A DNA stretch of 64,000 bases. It comes from Metarhizobium sp964253915 (GTDB lineage: Bacteria > Pseudomonadota > Alphaproteobacteria > Rhizobiales > Rhizobiaceae). The notes beneath the pieces were generated by a model. That model was not told the DNA's origin and made no database searches. It worked only from the letters and a program-made list of their open reading frames with translations. The stretch is from NCBI RefSeq assembly GCF_964253915.1, contig NZ_CAXUSG020000001.1:434001-498000 (forward strand), given 5' to 3'. Shown piece after piece: positions 32,261 to 40,736 of the stretch. The position numbers were made by a program, and so were the translations under genes. Position 1 is the stretch's first letter, and every line of letters starts with the position of its first letter.

Positions 32261-34771
32261 TCAGGCCATCGCCTCGGCGATCAGGTCGTCGGCGGCCTCC
32301 GCAAGCAATGCGTCCTGCGCTTCGCCCGGCACGGCCTCCTTGCCGATCTCGAGCATCACCGGCACGGCGAGCGGCGAAATATGATCGAGCGCGCGGTGGG
32401 TGATATGGCCCTTGATTCGTTTCAGCATATCGCCAAGCCGCGAAATATCCAAAAGACCGCTTGCCGCATCCTGCCGCGTCGCCTGCAGGAGGATGTGGTC
32501 GGGTTCGTGATTGCGCAGCACGTCGTAGATTAGGTCGGCCGAAACCGTTACCTGCCGGCCGGTCTTCTCCTTGCCGGGATGGCGCCGCTCGATAAGCCCG
32601 GCGATGACCGCGCAATTGCGGAAGGTGCGCTTGAGCAGGAAGGATTCCGCCAGCCATGCCTCCAGGTCGTCGCCCAGCATGTCCTCATCGAACAATTCGG
32701 CGAGGCTGAGCCGACCGTTGGCGATCATCAGCCCCATGTCCTCCAGCCCCCAGATGCCCAGCGAATAATCCGTCGCGACGAAACCGAGCGGTTTTGCCCC
32801 CATGCGTTCCAGCCGGCGGGTGAGCAGCATGCCGAGCGTCTGGTGCGCCAGCCGCCCCTCGAAGGGATAAGCGACCATGTAGGCGCGGCTGCCGCGCGGG
32901 AATGTTTCGATCAGCAGCTCGTCGCGTTTCGGCAGTATCGACTTGTCCCTCTGGATCTCCAGCCAGTCGCGCACCTGATCGGGGAGTTGGCGCCAACGGT
33001 CGGGATCGGCGAGCATGCCGCGCACCTGGTCGGCGAGGTAGGTGGAGAGCGGGAATTTTCCACCGGCATAGGCGGGAATGCGCGGATCGAGCGAAAAGGC
33101 CTGGCTCACCAGCGCCTCGTTTTCGCGGATGCCCTCGAACCGCAGCACCTTGCCGGCGAAGATGAAGGTATCGCCGGGGGCGAGCTGTTCGAGGAAATAT
33201 TCCTCCACCTTGCCGAGCGTCGCCCCACCGCGACCGATCCGTCCGCCCTGTCCGCGCTTGACCATCTTCAGGTTCAGCATCGGGCTTTCGACGATGGTGC
33301 CGAGGTTCAGCCGGTATTGCTGCGCCACCTGCGGATTGGAGACCCGCCAGCGCCCTTCCGGTGTCCTGCGGATGCGGGCATAACGCTCATAGGTCCTGAG
33401 CGCGTAACCGCCGGTAGCGACGAAATCGGCGATGCGTTCGAACGTCTCCCAGGAGAGGTCGGCATAAGGCGAGGCGCTGATCACCTCGTCATAAAGCTCC
33501 AGCATGTCGAAGGGTTCGGCGCAGGCCATGCCGAGCACATGCTGGGCGAGCACGTCGAGAGCGCCGGCGCCGACCGGCGGCGTGTCCTGCGCACCGATGT
33601 AATTGGCGTCGAGCGCGGCCTGGCACTCCATTACCTCGAAACGGTTGGCCGGCACCAGGATCGCCTTCGACGGTTCGTCCATCCGGTGGTTGGCACGGCC
33701 GATGCGCTGGGCAAGCCGTGACGCCCCCTTCGGCGCGCCGACATGGATGACGAGATCGACGTCGCCCCAGTCGATGCCGAGATCGAGCGTCGAGGTGGCG
33801 ACCACGGCGCGCAGCTTGTTGGCCGCCATCGCCGCCTCGACCTTGCGCCGCTGGCCGACATCGAGCGAACCGTGATGCAGGGCGATGGCCAAGTTGTCGT
33901 CGTTGACGGTCCAGAGTTCCTGGAACAGCATCTCCGCCTGGCTGCGGGTGTTGACGAAGAGCAGCGTCGTCTGGTGGTCGAGCAATTGTTTGTAGACGTC
34001 GGGAATGGCGTATTTGGCGGAATGCCCGGCCCAGGGGATGCGTTCTTCCGTCTTGAGGATGGAGATATCAGGCTTGGCACCGCCTTCCGCCAGCACCAGC
34101 CCGGCGTGCCTGTCCTCATCAGGCATCTGCGCCACCAGCCATTTCTGTAGTTCCATCGGCTCGGCAACGGTGGCCGAAAGACCGATCGTCTGCAGTTTGG
34201 GCGCCAGCCTTCGCAGGCGGGCGAGGCCGAGCGACAGCATATGGCCTCGCTTCGAGGTGACGAGCGAATGCAACTCGTCGAGCACCACGTATTTCAGGTC
34301 CTTGAAGAAGCGTTCCGCCTCCTTGTTGGCGAGCAGCAGTGCCACCTGTTCCGGCGTTGTCAGCAGGATATCGGGCGGATTGAGTTTCTGGCGCTGGCGT
34401 TTGGCGACCGGCGTGTCGCCGGTGCGGTTCTCGACCGTCACCGGCAGGCCCATTTCCTCCACCGGCTTCATCAGGTTGCGCTCGATATCGACGGCCAGCG
34501 CCTTGAGCGGCGAGATGTAGAGCGTGTGGATGCCGGTAAAGGCGGAGCCGGGCGGGATCTTGCCGCGCCGCGTCAGGTCGGTGAGCGACGGCAGGAAACC
34601 GGCCAACGTCTTGCCGGCGCCGGTGGGGGCGATCAGGAGCGTGCTGTCGCCGGCCTCGGCGCGGTGAAGAAGCTCAAGCTGGTGGGCACGCGGCCGCCAG
34701 CCTTTTTCCGCAAACCAGCGGGTGAAGGGCAGGGGAAGTGTAACGGAAGCTTCGGTGTCGATCTGATTCAC
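32261..34771 (-). CDS. Ligase-associated DEXH-box helicase (Lhr-like)
   Basis: Superfamily 2 DNA helicase of about 836 residues. Walker A is APTGAGKTLAGF, the DEAH-equivalent box is VVLDELHSLVTSKRGH, motif III is IGLSATVAEP. The second RecA domain has LLFVNTRSQAEMLFQEL and ends in VATSTLDLGIDWGDVDLVIH and SRLAQRIGRANHR. A long C-terminal Lhr-core region follows (winged helix plus beta-barrel). This matches the ligase-associated DNA damage response helicase, thought to unwind or remodel damaged DNA together with PdeM and a ligase. The GTG start (VNQIDTEASVTLPLPF) gives the family-like N-terminus; 36 more upstream codons are open. It is in operon with pdeM. Confidence 0.9.
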   Translation of the reverse strand: MNQIDTEASVTLPLPFTRWFAEKGWRPRAHQLELLHRAEAGDSTLLIAPTGAGKTLAGFLPSLTDLTRRGKIPPGSAFTGIHTLYISPLKALAVDIERNLMKPVEEMGLPVTVENRTGDTPVAKRQRQKLNPPDILLTTPEQVALLLANKEAERFFKDLKYVVLDELHSLVTSKRGHMLSLGLARLRRLAPKLQTIGLSATVAEPMELQKWLVAQMPDEDRHAGLVLAEGGAKPDISILKTEERIPWAGHSAKYAIPDVYKQLLDHQTTLLFVNTRSQAEMLFQELWTVNDDNLAIALHHGSLDVGQRRKVEAAMAANKLRAVVATSTLDLGIDWGDVDLVIHVGAPKGASRLAQRIGRANHRMDEPSKAILVPANRFEVMECQAALDANYIGAQDTPPVGAGALDVLAQHVLGMACAEPFDMLELYDEVISASPYADLSWETFERIADFVATGGYALRTYERYARIRRTPEGRWRVSNPQVAQQYRLNLGTIVESPMLNLKMVKRGQGGRIGRGGATLGKVEEYFLEQLAPGDTFIFAGKVLRFEGIRENEALVSQAFSLDPRIPAYAGGKFPLSTYLADQVRGMLADPDRWRQLPDQVRDWLEIQRDKSILPKRDELLIETFPRGSRAYMVAYPFEGRLAHQTLGMLLTRRLERMGAKPLGFVATDYSLGIWGLEDMGLMIANGRLSLAELFDEDMLGDDLEAWLAESFLLKRTFRNCAVIAGLIERRHPGKEKTGRQVTVSADLIYDVLRNHEPDHILLQATRQDAASGLLDISRLGDMLKRIKGHITHRALDHISPLAVPVMLEIGKEAVPGEAQDALLAEAADDLIAEAMA

Positions 34772-35143
34772 GCCGCATAACCTAGGCAAGCGTGGGTGGA
34801 AAAAGAAGGGCCGGCCACGCCTTCGCGATGGATAAATGCCCTTTGCGCTGTTTGGCCGCCGGCGTGGATTTCCCACCATCCCGCGTGGCGAAAAACCCGG
34901 CGGTGCGACGTTCGGCCGCCGTCACGTAAAATTAAGCGTTTTCGCGCCGGCATTCATCGTCGATAGCAGCTTTTAACACTCTGCCTGTACCATTTCGGAT
35001 CAGTCGCGGGCATCCGAGGAATTTCTGCGGTCGAGGAGAGACAACGGCTTAGCGAATTTACGTTTACGCGCACGTCAATATTTTGTATCAGTTTGGAGGT
35101 CCGGATCAGGCATCCGGACAAGAGTGGTGGAGGAAGAGGAACG
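34772..35143. other. Intergenic region between divergent helicase and beta-oxidation operons
   Basis: A 372-base gap. The left part overlaps open codons upstream of the helicase with no family resemblance. The right part carries the probable promoter of the beta-oxidation operon with the LiuR-like palindrome and the strong ribosome site GGAGGAAGAGGA at its end. No small gene is evident. Confidence 0.5.
35057..35078. promoter_or_regulatory. LiuR/AtuR-like operator candidate of the beta-oxidation operon
   Basis: TTTACGTTTACGCGCACGTCAA is a near-palindrome resembling the MerR-family LiuR/AtuR sites found before branched-chain and fatty acyl-CoA degradation operons. It lies about 65 bases before the acyl-CoA dehydrogenase start, a sensible place for an operator. 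Assignment is by resemblance only. Confidence 0.4.
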
Positions 35144-36937
35144 ATGCCCGTCTACAAGGCCCCGGTGAACGATACGCTTTTTGTCCTCAACGAGGTGTTG
35201 GGGCTCGAACGCTACAACAACCTTCCCGGCTTTGCCGACGCGACCCCCGACATGCTGGAAGCGATCCTCGGCGAAGCGGCGAAGATGGCCGAAGAAGTGC
35301 TCTTTCCCTTGAACCGCACCGGCGATCTCGAAGGCTGCAAGCGCCACGACGACGGCTCCGTCACCACGCCGAAAGGTTTTAAGGAAGCCTACGACGCTTA
35401 TTGTGAGGCCGGCTGGATCGGTCTTGCCGTGCCGGAAGAGTTCGGCGGCCAGGGACTGCCCTATACGCTGCATGCGGCGGTCGGCGAATATAATTCCGCC
35501 GCCAACATGTCGCTGATGATGTATCCCGGCCTGACCCAGGGCGCCATCGCTGCCATCCTCGTGCACGGAACCGAGGAGCAGAAACGCACCTACCTGCCGA
35601 AGATGGTCGCCGGCACCTGGTCCGGCACCATGAACCTCACCGAGCCGCATTGCGGCACCGACCTCGGCCTGTTGCGCACCAAGGCCGTGCCGCAGGCGGA
35701 CGGCAGCTACAGGATTTCCGGCCAGAAGATCTTCATCTCCGCCGGCGAACACGACATGACGGACAACATCGTCCATCTGGTGCTCGCCCGCATCGAGGGC
35801 GCGCCGGAAGGCACCAAGGGCATTTCGCTGTTCATCGTGCCGAAATTCCTCGTCAATGACGATGGCACGCCCGGCCAGCGCAACAGCGTGTCCTGCGGCG
35901 CCATCGAGCACAAGATGGGCATCCACGGCAACGCCACCTGCGTCATCAATCACGACGAGGCGACCGGTTACCTCATCGGCGCCGAGAACAAGGGCCTCAA
36001 CGCCATGTTCGTGATGATGAACGAAGCCCGCCTCGGCGTCGGCCTGCAGGGCCTGTCGATCGGCGAGATCGCCTACCAGAATGCCGCCAGCTATGCCCGC
36101 GAGCGCATCCAGGGCCGCTCGCTCTCCGGCGCCAAGGCACCGGAAAAGAAGGCCGATCCGATCATCGTCCATCCCGATGTCCGTCGCTCGCTGATGACCA
36201 TTCGTGCCTTCAACGAGGCCGGCCGCGCCTTCCTTTTGTGGACGGCGCTGAAATCCGATATTGCCCACCGGTCCGCCGATGCCGCCGAAAGGCAGGCGGC
36301 CGATGATATCCTCGGCCTCGTCACGCCGATCCTCAAGGGTGTGCTGACCGACAAGGGGTTCGATCACGCCGTCGCGGCGCAGCAGCTCTTCGGCGGCCAC
36401 GGCTACATCGAGGAACACGGCATGAGCCAGTATGTCCGCGATGCGCGCATCACCATGATCTATGAAGGCGCCAACGGCATCCAGGCCCTCGATCTCGTCG
36501 GCCGCAAGCTCGGCCTCAACGGCGGCCGCGCCGTCATGGCGCTGTTCAAGGAAATCGGCGATTTCTGCGAGGAAAACCGCAATGACGAAAAGCTCGCCTC
36601 CTTCACCAAGCAGCTGAAGAAGGGGCTGAACGACCTGCAGGCCTCGACCATGTGGTTCATGCAGAACGCCATGGCCAAGCCCGACAATGCCGGCGCCGGC
36701 TCCACCGACTACATGCACCTCTTCGGCCTCGTCGTGCTCGGCTACATGTGGACGAAGATGGCCAAGGCCGCGGAAGAAGGCCTTGCCGCCGGCGAGGAGC
36801 GGGCGGATTTCTACCGCAACAAGCTTTTGACCGGCCGCTTCTTCATGGAACGCATCCTGCCGGAAACCGCGCTGCGCAAGACCCGCATCGAGGCCGGCGC
36901 CGACAGCATGATGGCGCTTGCGGCGGAGGCTTTTTGA
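35144..36937 (+). CDS. Acyl-CoA dehydrogenase (long, C-terminal-extended type)
   Basis: FAD enzyme for the first step of beta-oxidation, 597 residues, the longer class with an extra C-terminal domain (related to DmdC/FadE-type). Motifs are GLAVPEEFGGQGLP, WSGTMNLTEPHCGTDLGLLR (FAD/acyl binding), QKIFISAGEHDMTDNIVHLV, MGIHGNATCVINHDEATGYL and the C-terminal QLFGGHGYIEEHGMSQYVRD followed by the catalytic glutamate region ITMIYEGANGIQALDLVGRK. The start MPVYKAPVNDTLFVLNEV has a strong GGAGGAAGAGG site. It leads a three-gene operon with thiolase (155 bases away) and the hydratase/dehydrogenase. Chain-length preference is unknown. Confidence 0.95.
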   Translation: MPVYKAPVNDTLFVLNEVLGLERYNNLPGFADATPDMLEAILGEAAKMAEEVLFPLNRTGDLEGCKRHDDGSVTTPKGFKEAYDAYCEAGWIGLAVPEEFGGQGLPYTLHAAVGEYNSAANMSLMMYPGLTQGAIAAILVHGTEEQKRTYLPKMVAGTWSGTMNLTEPHCGTDLGLLRTKAVPQADGSYRISGQKIFISAGEHDMTDNIVHLVLARIEGAPEGTKGISLFIVPKFLVNDDGTPGQRNSVSCGAIEHKMGIHGNATCVINHDEATGYLIGAENKGLNAMFVMMNEARLGVGLQGLSIGEIAYQNAASYARERIQGRSLSGAKAPEKKADPIIVHPDVRRSLMTIRAFNEAGRAFLLWTALKSDIAHRSADAAERQAADDILGLVTPILKGVLTDKGFDHAVAAQQLFGGHGYIEEHGMSQYVRDARITMIYEGANGIQALDLVGRKLGLNGGRAVMALFKEIGDFCEENRNDEKLASFTKQLKKGLNDLQASTMWFMQNAMAKPDNAGAGSTDYMHLFGLVVLGYMWTKMAKAAEEGLAAGEERADFYRNKLLTGRFFMERILPETALRKTRIEAGADSMMALAAEAF

Positions 36938-37092
36938 GCCGGTTGGTTTGGGCTTGCAAAAAGCCCAGATTGGCTCTGGAGGAATCACGCACCGGGTGCG
37001 ATTCTCGCAAAAAATAGTGTCATCGCAGTGTTGTGCCATGACACGGACGGTATGAACGGCAGGCCAGCGGCCTTGCCGAAGGGAGATGGAAA

Positions 37093-38301
37093 ATGACCGA
37101 AGTCTTCATTTACGACCATGTGCGCACCCCGCGCGGTCGCGGCAAGAAGGATGGCGCGCTGCACGAGGTGCCGACGCCGCGGCTGGCGGCGCGTGTGCTG
37201 GAAGCGGTGCGCGACCGCAGCGGCATCGATACGGCCAAGGTCGACGATATCATCTTCGGCTGCGTCGATCCGGTCTATGAGGCCGGCGCCGTCATTCCGA
37301 AGGCCGCCGCCTTCGAGGCCGGTTATTCCTTCCGGGCGCCGGGCATGCAGATTTCCCGCTTCTGCGCTTCCGGCCTCGATGCCGTCAATCTCGGTGCCGC
37401 CAAGATCGCGCAAGGGGCAGACGATATCGTCGTCGCCGGCGGTGTCGAGAGCATGTCGCGCATCGGCATGGGCATGTCCGGCGGTGCCTGGTACATGGAT
37501 CCTTCGGTGAATTTCCCGGCCTATTTCATGCCGCAGGGCGTTTCGGCCGATCTCATCGCCACCAAATACGGTTTTACCCGCGACGACGTCGATGCCTATG
37601 CCGTCGAGAGCCAGCGCCGTGCCGCGCATGCGTGGGATAGCGGCTACTTCAAGAATTCGGTCATCCCGGTCAAGGACCAGAACGGCCTGACCATCCTCGC
37701 CAGGGACGAGCACATGCGTCCCGGCACGGACATGCAGGCGCTGGCGAGCCTCAACCCGTCCTTCCAGATGCCGGGCGAAATGGGCGGCTTCGACGCCGTC
37801 GCCATCGAGGCGCATCCGGACGTGGAGCGCATCAACTACATCCACCACGCCGGCAACTCCTCCGGCATCGTCGACGGCGCTGCTGCCGTGCTGCTTGGCT
37901 CCAAGGCGGGCGGCGAGACGATGGGCGTGAAACCCCGGGCGCGGATCAGGGCTTTTGCAAACATCGGTTCCGATCCAGCGCTGATGCTCACCGGACCGGT
38001 GGATGTCACCGAAAAGCTGTTGAAGCGCTCGGGCCTCACGCTTGCCGATATCGATCTCTTCGAACTCAATGAGGCCTTCGCCGCCGTGGTGCTGCGTTAC
38101 ATGCAGGCCTTCGACATCGAGCCCGACCGCATCAACGTCAATGGCGGCGCCATCGCCATGGGCCATCCGCTTGGTGCCACCGGCGCGATGATCCTCGGCA
38201 CCGTGCTCGACGAACTGGAACGCCGCGACCTGAACACCGCGTTGGTGACGCTCTGCATCGGCGCCGGCATGGGCACCGCGACGATCATCGAACGGGTTTG
38301 A
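37093..38301 (+). CDS. fadA: Acetyl-CoA C-acyltransferase (thiolase)
   Basis: Thiolase of 402 residues that cleaves 3-ketoacyl-CoA in beta-oxidation. The nucleophilic cysteine is in SRFCASGLDAVNLG (~residue 94), the GGVESMSR motif is present, the catalytic histidine is in NGGAIAMGHPLGATGAMILG (~356), and the second cysteine in TLCIGAGMGTATIIE (~386). Position between acyl-CoA dehydrogenase and FadB/J-type genes indicates degradation rather than biosynthesis. The ATG follows GAAGGGAGA. Confidence 0.96.
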   Translation: MTEVFIYDHVRTPRGRGKKDGALHEVPTPRLAARVLEAVRDRSGIDTAKVDDIIFGCVDPVYEAGAVIPKAAAFEAGYSFRAPGMQISRFCASGLDAVNLGAAKIAQGADDIVVAGGVESMSRIGMGMSGGAWYMDPSVNFPAYFMPQGVSADLIATKYGFTRDDVDAYAVESQRRAAHAWDSGYFKNSVIPVKDQNGLTILARDEHMRPGTDMQALASLNPSFQMPGEMGGFDAVAIEAHPDVERINYIHHAGNSSGIVDGAAAVLLGSKAGGETMGVKPRARIRAFANIGSDPALMLTGPVDVTEKLLKRSGLTLADIDLFELNEAFAAVVLRYMQAFDIEPDRINVNGGAIAMGHPLGATGAMILGTVLDELERRDLNTALVTLCIGAGMGTATIIERV

Positions 38302-38314
38302 GGGAGGACGAGCA

Positions 38315-40525
38315 ATGACTTACACGAATTTCACCGTTGAAACCGATGCCGACGGCATCGCCCTCGTCACCTGGAACATGCCCGACAAGTCGATGAACGT
38401 CTTCACCGTCGAGGTGATGGACGAAATCGACGCGATCATCGACCAGGTGGTCGCCGATGCTGCCGTCAAGGGCGCGGTCTTCACCTCCGGCAAGTCGTCC
38501 TTCTCCGGCGGCGCCGATCTCTCCATGATCAAGGGCATGTTCACCATGATGCTCGAGGAGAAAGAGAAGGATCCCGACAACGCCATCCAGAAACTGTTCG
38601 ATGTCGCCGGCCGCATGACCTGGCTGTGGCGCAAGCTGGAAACCTGCGGCAAGCCGTGGGTCTCGGCGATCAACGGCACCTGCATGGGCGGCGCCTTCGA
38701 ACTGTCGCTCGCCTGCCACGGCCGCGTCGCCTCCAGTGCCAAGTCGGTCAAGATTGCGCTTCCCGAGGTCAAGGTCGGCATCTTCCCGGGCGCCGGCGGC
38801 ACCCAGCGCGTGCCGCGGCTGACCAATGCGCAGGATGCGCTGCAGATGATGACCACGGGCTCCAGCCTGACGGCAAGCCGCGCCAAGGCCATGGGCCTGG
38901 TGCATCAGGTGGTCGAGCCGGACCAGCTGATCGCGGCCGCCAAGCAGATGATCAAGGACGGCCTGAAACCCGTCGCCCCCTGGGACGAGAAGGGTTTCAA
39001 GGTTCCCGGCGGCGGCATCTGGACGCCAGCTGCCGCCCAGCTTTGGCCAGCCGCTTCCGCCATCCTGCGCCGCGAGACGCATGGCAACTATCCGGGCGCG
39101 CTCGCCATCGTCAAATGTGTCTATGAAGGCTTGCAGCTTCCCTTCGATACGGCGCTCAAGGTGGAGCAGCGTTATTTCACCCAGGTGCTGCAGACCACCG
39201 AAGCCTTCTCGATGATCCGCTCGTTGTTCATCTCGATGCAGGAGCTCGGCAAAGGCGCCCGCCGCCCGGCCGGCATAGAGAAATCGGACTTGAAGAAGAT
39301 CGGCGTCGTCGGCGCCGGCTTCATGGGCGCGTCCATCGCTTATGTCAGCGCCGCCGCCGGTATTTCGGTCACCCTGATCGACCGCGACCTGGAAGCAGCC
39401 GCCAAGGGCAAGGCCGTTTCGGAAAAGCTGGTGGCCGACAGCGTCGGCAAGGGACGGATGACCAAGGAAGAGGGTGAAAAGCTGCTCTCGCTGATCACGC
39501 CTGCCGCCGACTACGAGGGCCTGCGCGACGTAAAACTGGTCGTCGAGGCCGTGTTCGAGGATCGCAACGTCAAGAAGGCGGTCATCGAGGCGGTCGAGGC
39601 AGTGCTGCCGGAGGATGCCATCTTCGCCTCCAACACCTCGACGCTGCCGATCACCGGCCTTGCGGAAAACTCCAAGCGCGCAAAACAGTTCATCGGCGTG
39701 CACTTCTTCTCGCCGGTGGAGAAGATGATGCTGACGGAAGTCATTCTTGGCGAACAAACCGGTGACAAGGCGCTCGCCGTGGCGCTGGATTACGTCGCGG
39801 CGATCAAGAAGACGCCGATCGTCGTCAACGATACCCGCGGGTTCTATGTCAACCGCTGCGTCTTCCGCTACATGAACGAAGCTTATGACATGCTGGCCGA
39901 AGGCGTGCCGGCAGCAATGATCGAGAATGCCGGCAAGATGGCCGGCATGCCGGTCGGCCCGCTGTCGCTGACGGACGAAATCGCCGTCGATCTCGCCCAG
40001 AAGATCATGAAGGCTTACATCGCCGATCTCGGCGAGGGCGCCGTCAAGCCGGGCCATATGGCGCTGATGAACAAGATGGTCGACGAATTCGACCGTCGCG
40101 GCCGCAAGAACGCCAAGGGTTTTTACGATTACCCGCCGAAACCGGCCAAGAAAGCACTGTGGCCGGGCGTGAAGGACCTCTATCCGCAACGCAAGGCGGA
40201 GGAATTCGACGTCAAGCTGCTGCAGCAGCGCCTGCTGGTCACCGTGGCGCTGGAAGCGGCCCGCACCATGGAGGAAGGCATCGTCATCGATCCGCGCGAA
40301 GCCGATGTCGGCTCCATCCTCGGCTTCGGTTTTGCGCCCTATACCGGCGGGACGCTCTCTTACATCGACGGCATGGGCGTCAAGACTTTCGTGGAGCTTT
40401 GCGATCGGCTGGCTGCCGACTACGGCGATCATTTCCAGCCGACGCCGCTGCTGCGCGAGATGGCGGCGAAGGGCGAGACCTTCTATGGGCGGTTTGATCC
40501 CTATGCGAAGGCGGCGGCTGCCTGA
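38315..40525 (+). CDS. fadJ: Enoyl-CoA hydratase / 3-hydroxyacyl-CoA dehydrogenase fusion
   Basis: Multifunctional beta-oxidation alpha subunit, 736 residues. The N-terminal crotonase domain (~1-300) has SSFSGGADLSMIKG (oxyanion hole) and EVKVGIFPGAGGTQRVPRL with the catalytic glutamates. The C-terminal dehydrogenase domain begins with the NAD-binding IGVVGAGFMGASIAYVSA (~residue 330) and has the catalytic histidine in FIGVHFFSPVEKM, followed by the 3HCDH C-terminal domains (RGFYVNRCVFRYMNEA). Thirteen bases separate it from the thiolase. The symbol could equally be fadB; FadB and FadJ cannot be separated by eye. Confidence 0.95.
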   Translation: MTYTNFTVETDADGIALVTWNMPDKSMNVFTVEVMDEIDAIIDQVVADAAVKGAVFTSGKSSFSGGADLSMIKGMFTMMLEEKEKDPDNAIQKLFDVAGRMTWLWRKLETCGKPWVSAINGTCMGGAFELSLACHGRVASSAKSVKIALPEVKVGIFPGAGGTQRVPRLTNAQDALQMMTTGSSLTASRAKAMGLVHQVVEPDQLIAAAKQMIKDGLKPVAPWDEKGFKVPGGGIWTPAAAQLWPAASAILRRETHGNYPGALAIVKCVYEGLQLPFDTALKVEQRYFTQVLQTTEAFSMIRSLFISMQELGKGARRPAGIEKSDLKKIGVVGAGFMGASIAYVSAAAGISVTLIDRDLEAAAKGKAVSEKLVADSVGKGRMTKEEGEKLLSLITPAADYEGLRDVKLVVEAVFEDRNVKKAVIEAVEAVLPEDAIFASNTSTLPITGLAENSKRAKQFIGVHFFSPVEKMMLTEVILGEQTGDKALAVALDYVAAIKKTPIVVNDTRGFYVNRCVFRYMNEAYDMLAEGVPAAMIENAGKMAGMPVGPLSLTDEIAVDLAQKIMKAYIADLGEGAVKPGHMALMNKMVDEFDRRGRKNAKGFYDYPPKPAKKALWPGVKDLYPQRKAEEFDVKLLQQRLLVTVALEAARTMEEGIVIDPREADVGSILGFGFAPYTGGTLSYIDGMGVKTFVELCDRLAADYGDHFQPTPLLREMAAKGETFYGRFDPYAKAAAA

Positions 40526-40566
40526 GTGGATACGGGGTGCAGTTTCAGCCGACGCTGGCGGATCTG

Positions 40567-40609
40567 CCCCTCACCCTAACCCTCTCCCCGTACAACGGGG
40601 AGAGGGGAC
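40567..40609. repeat. Intergenic palindromic element (Rhizobiaceae type), copy 1
   Basis: CCCCTCACCCTAACCCTCTC leads into a perfect hairpin CCTCTCCCCG/CGGGGAGAGG (40581-40605). This CT-rich palindrome resembles the short mosaic repeats dispersed between Rhizobiaceae genes. It may also end the fad transcript. Confidence 0.7.
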
Positions 40610-40654
40610 TTGCCCCACTCTACGTCACTGATTGGGAAAACGGGTGCGGCATAC

Positions 40655-40709
40655 CTCCTTCTCCGCGCAGGCGGGGAGAAGGGTCAGCAGGGCGCAGGCG
40701 GATGAGGGG
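40655..40709. repeat. Intergenic palindromic element (Rhizobiaceae type), copy 2
   Basis: CCTTCTCCGC-GCAG-GCGGGGAGAAGG (one imperfection), then GCGCAGGCGGATGAGGGG. Read in reverse this gives CCCCTCATCCGCCTGCGC followed by the palindrome, the form typical of RPE/RIME elements in Rhizobiaceae. It lies in inverse orientation to copy 1, 46 bases away. Confidence 0.75.
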
Positions 40710-40736
40710 CCTTCTTAACGAAAGTCGTGAACCCCC

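Noticed and set aside
35075..37039. 654-codon minus-strand open frame opposite the acyl-CoA dehydrogenase
   Set aside because: Shadow of a strongly conserved gene, His/Gly/Asp-rich, no domain.
38285..40432. 715-codon minus-strand open frame opposite the hydratase/dehydrogenase
   Set aside because: Shadow; the plus strand carries complete catalytic motifs.
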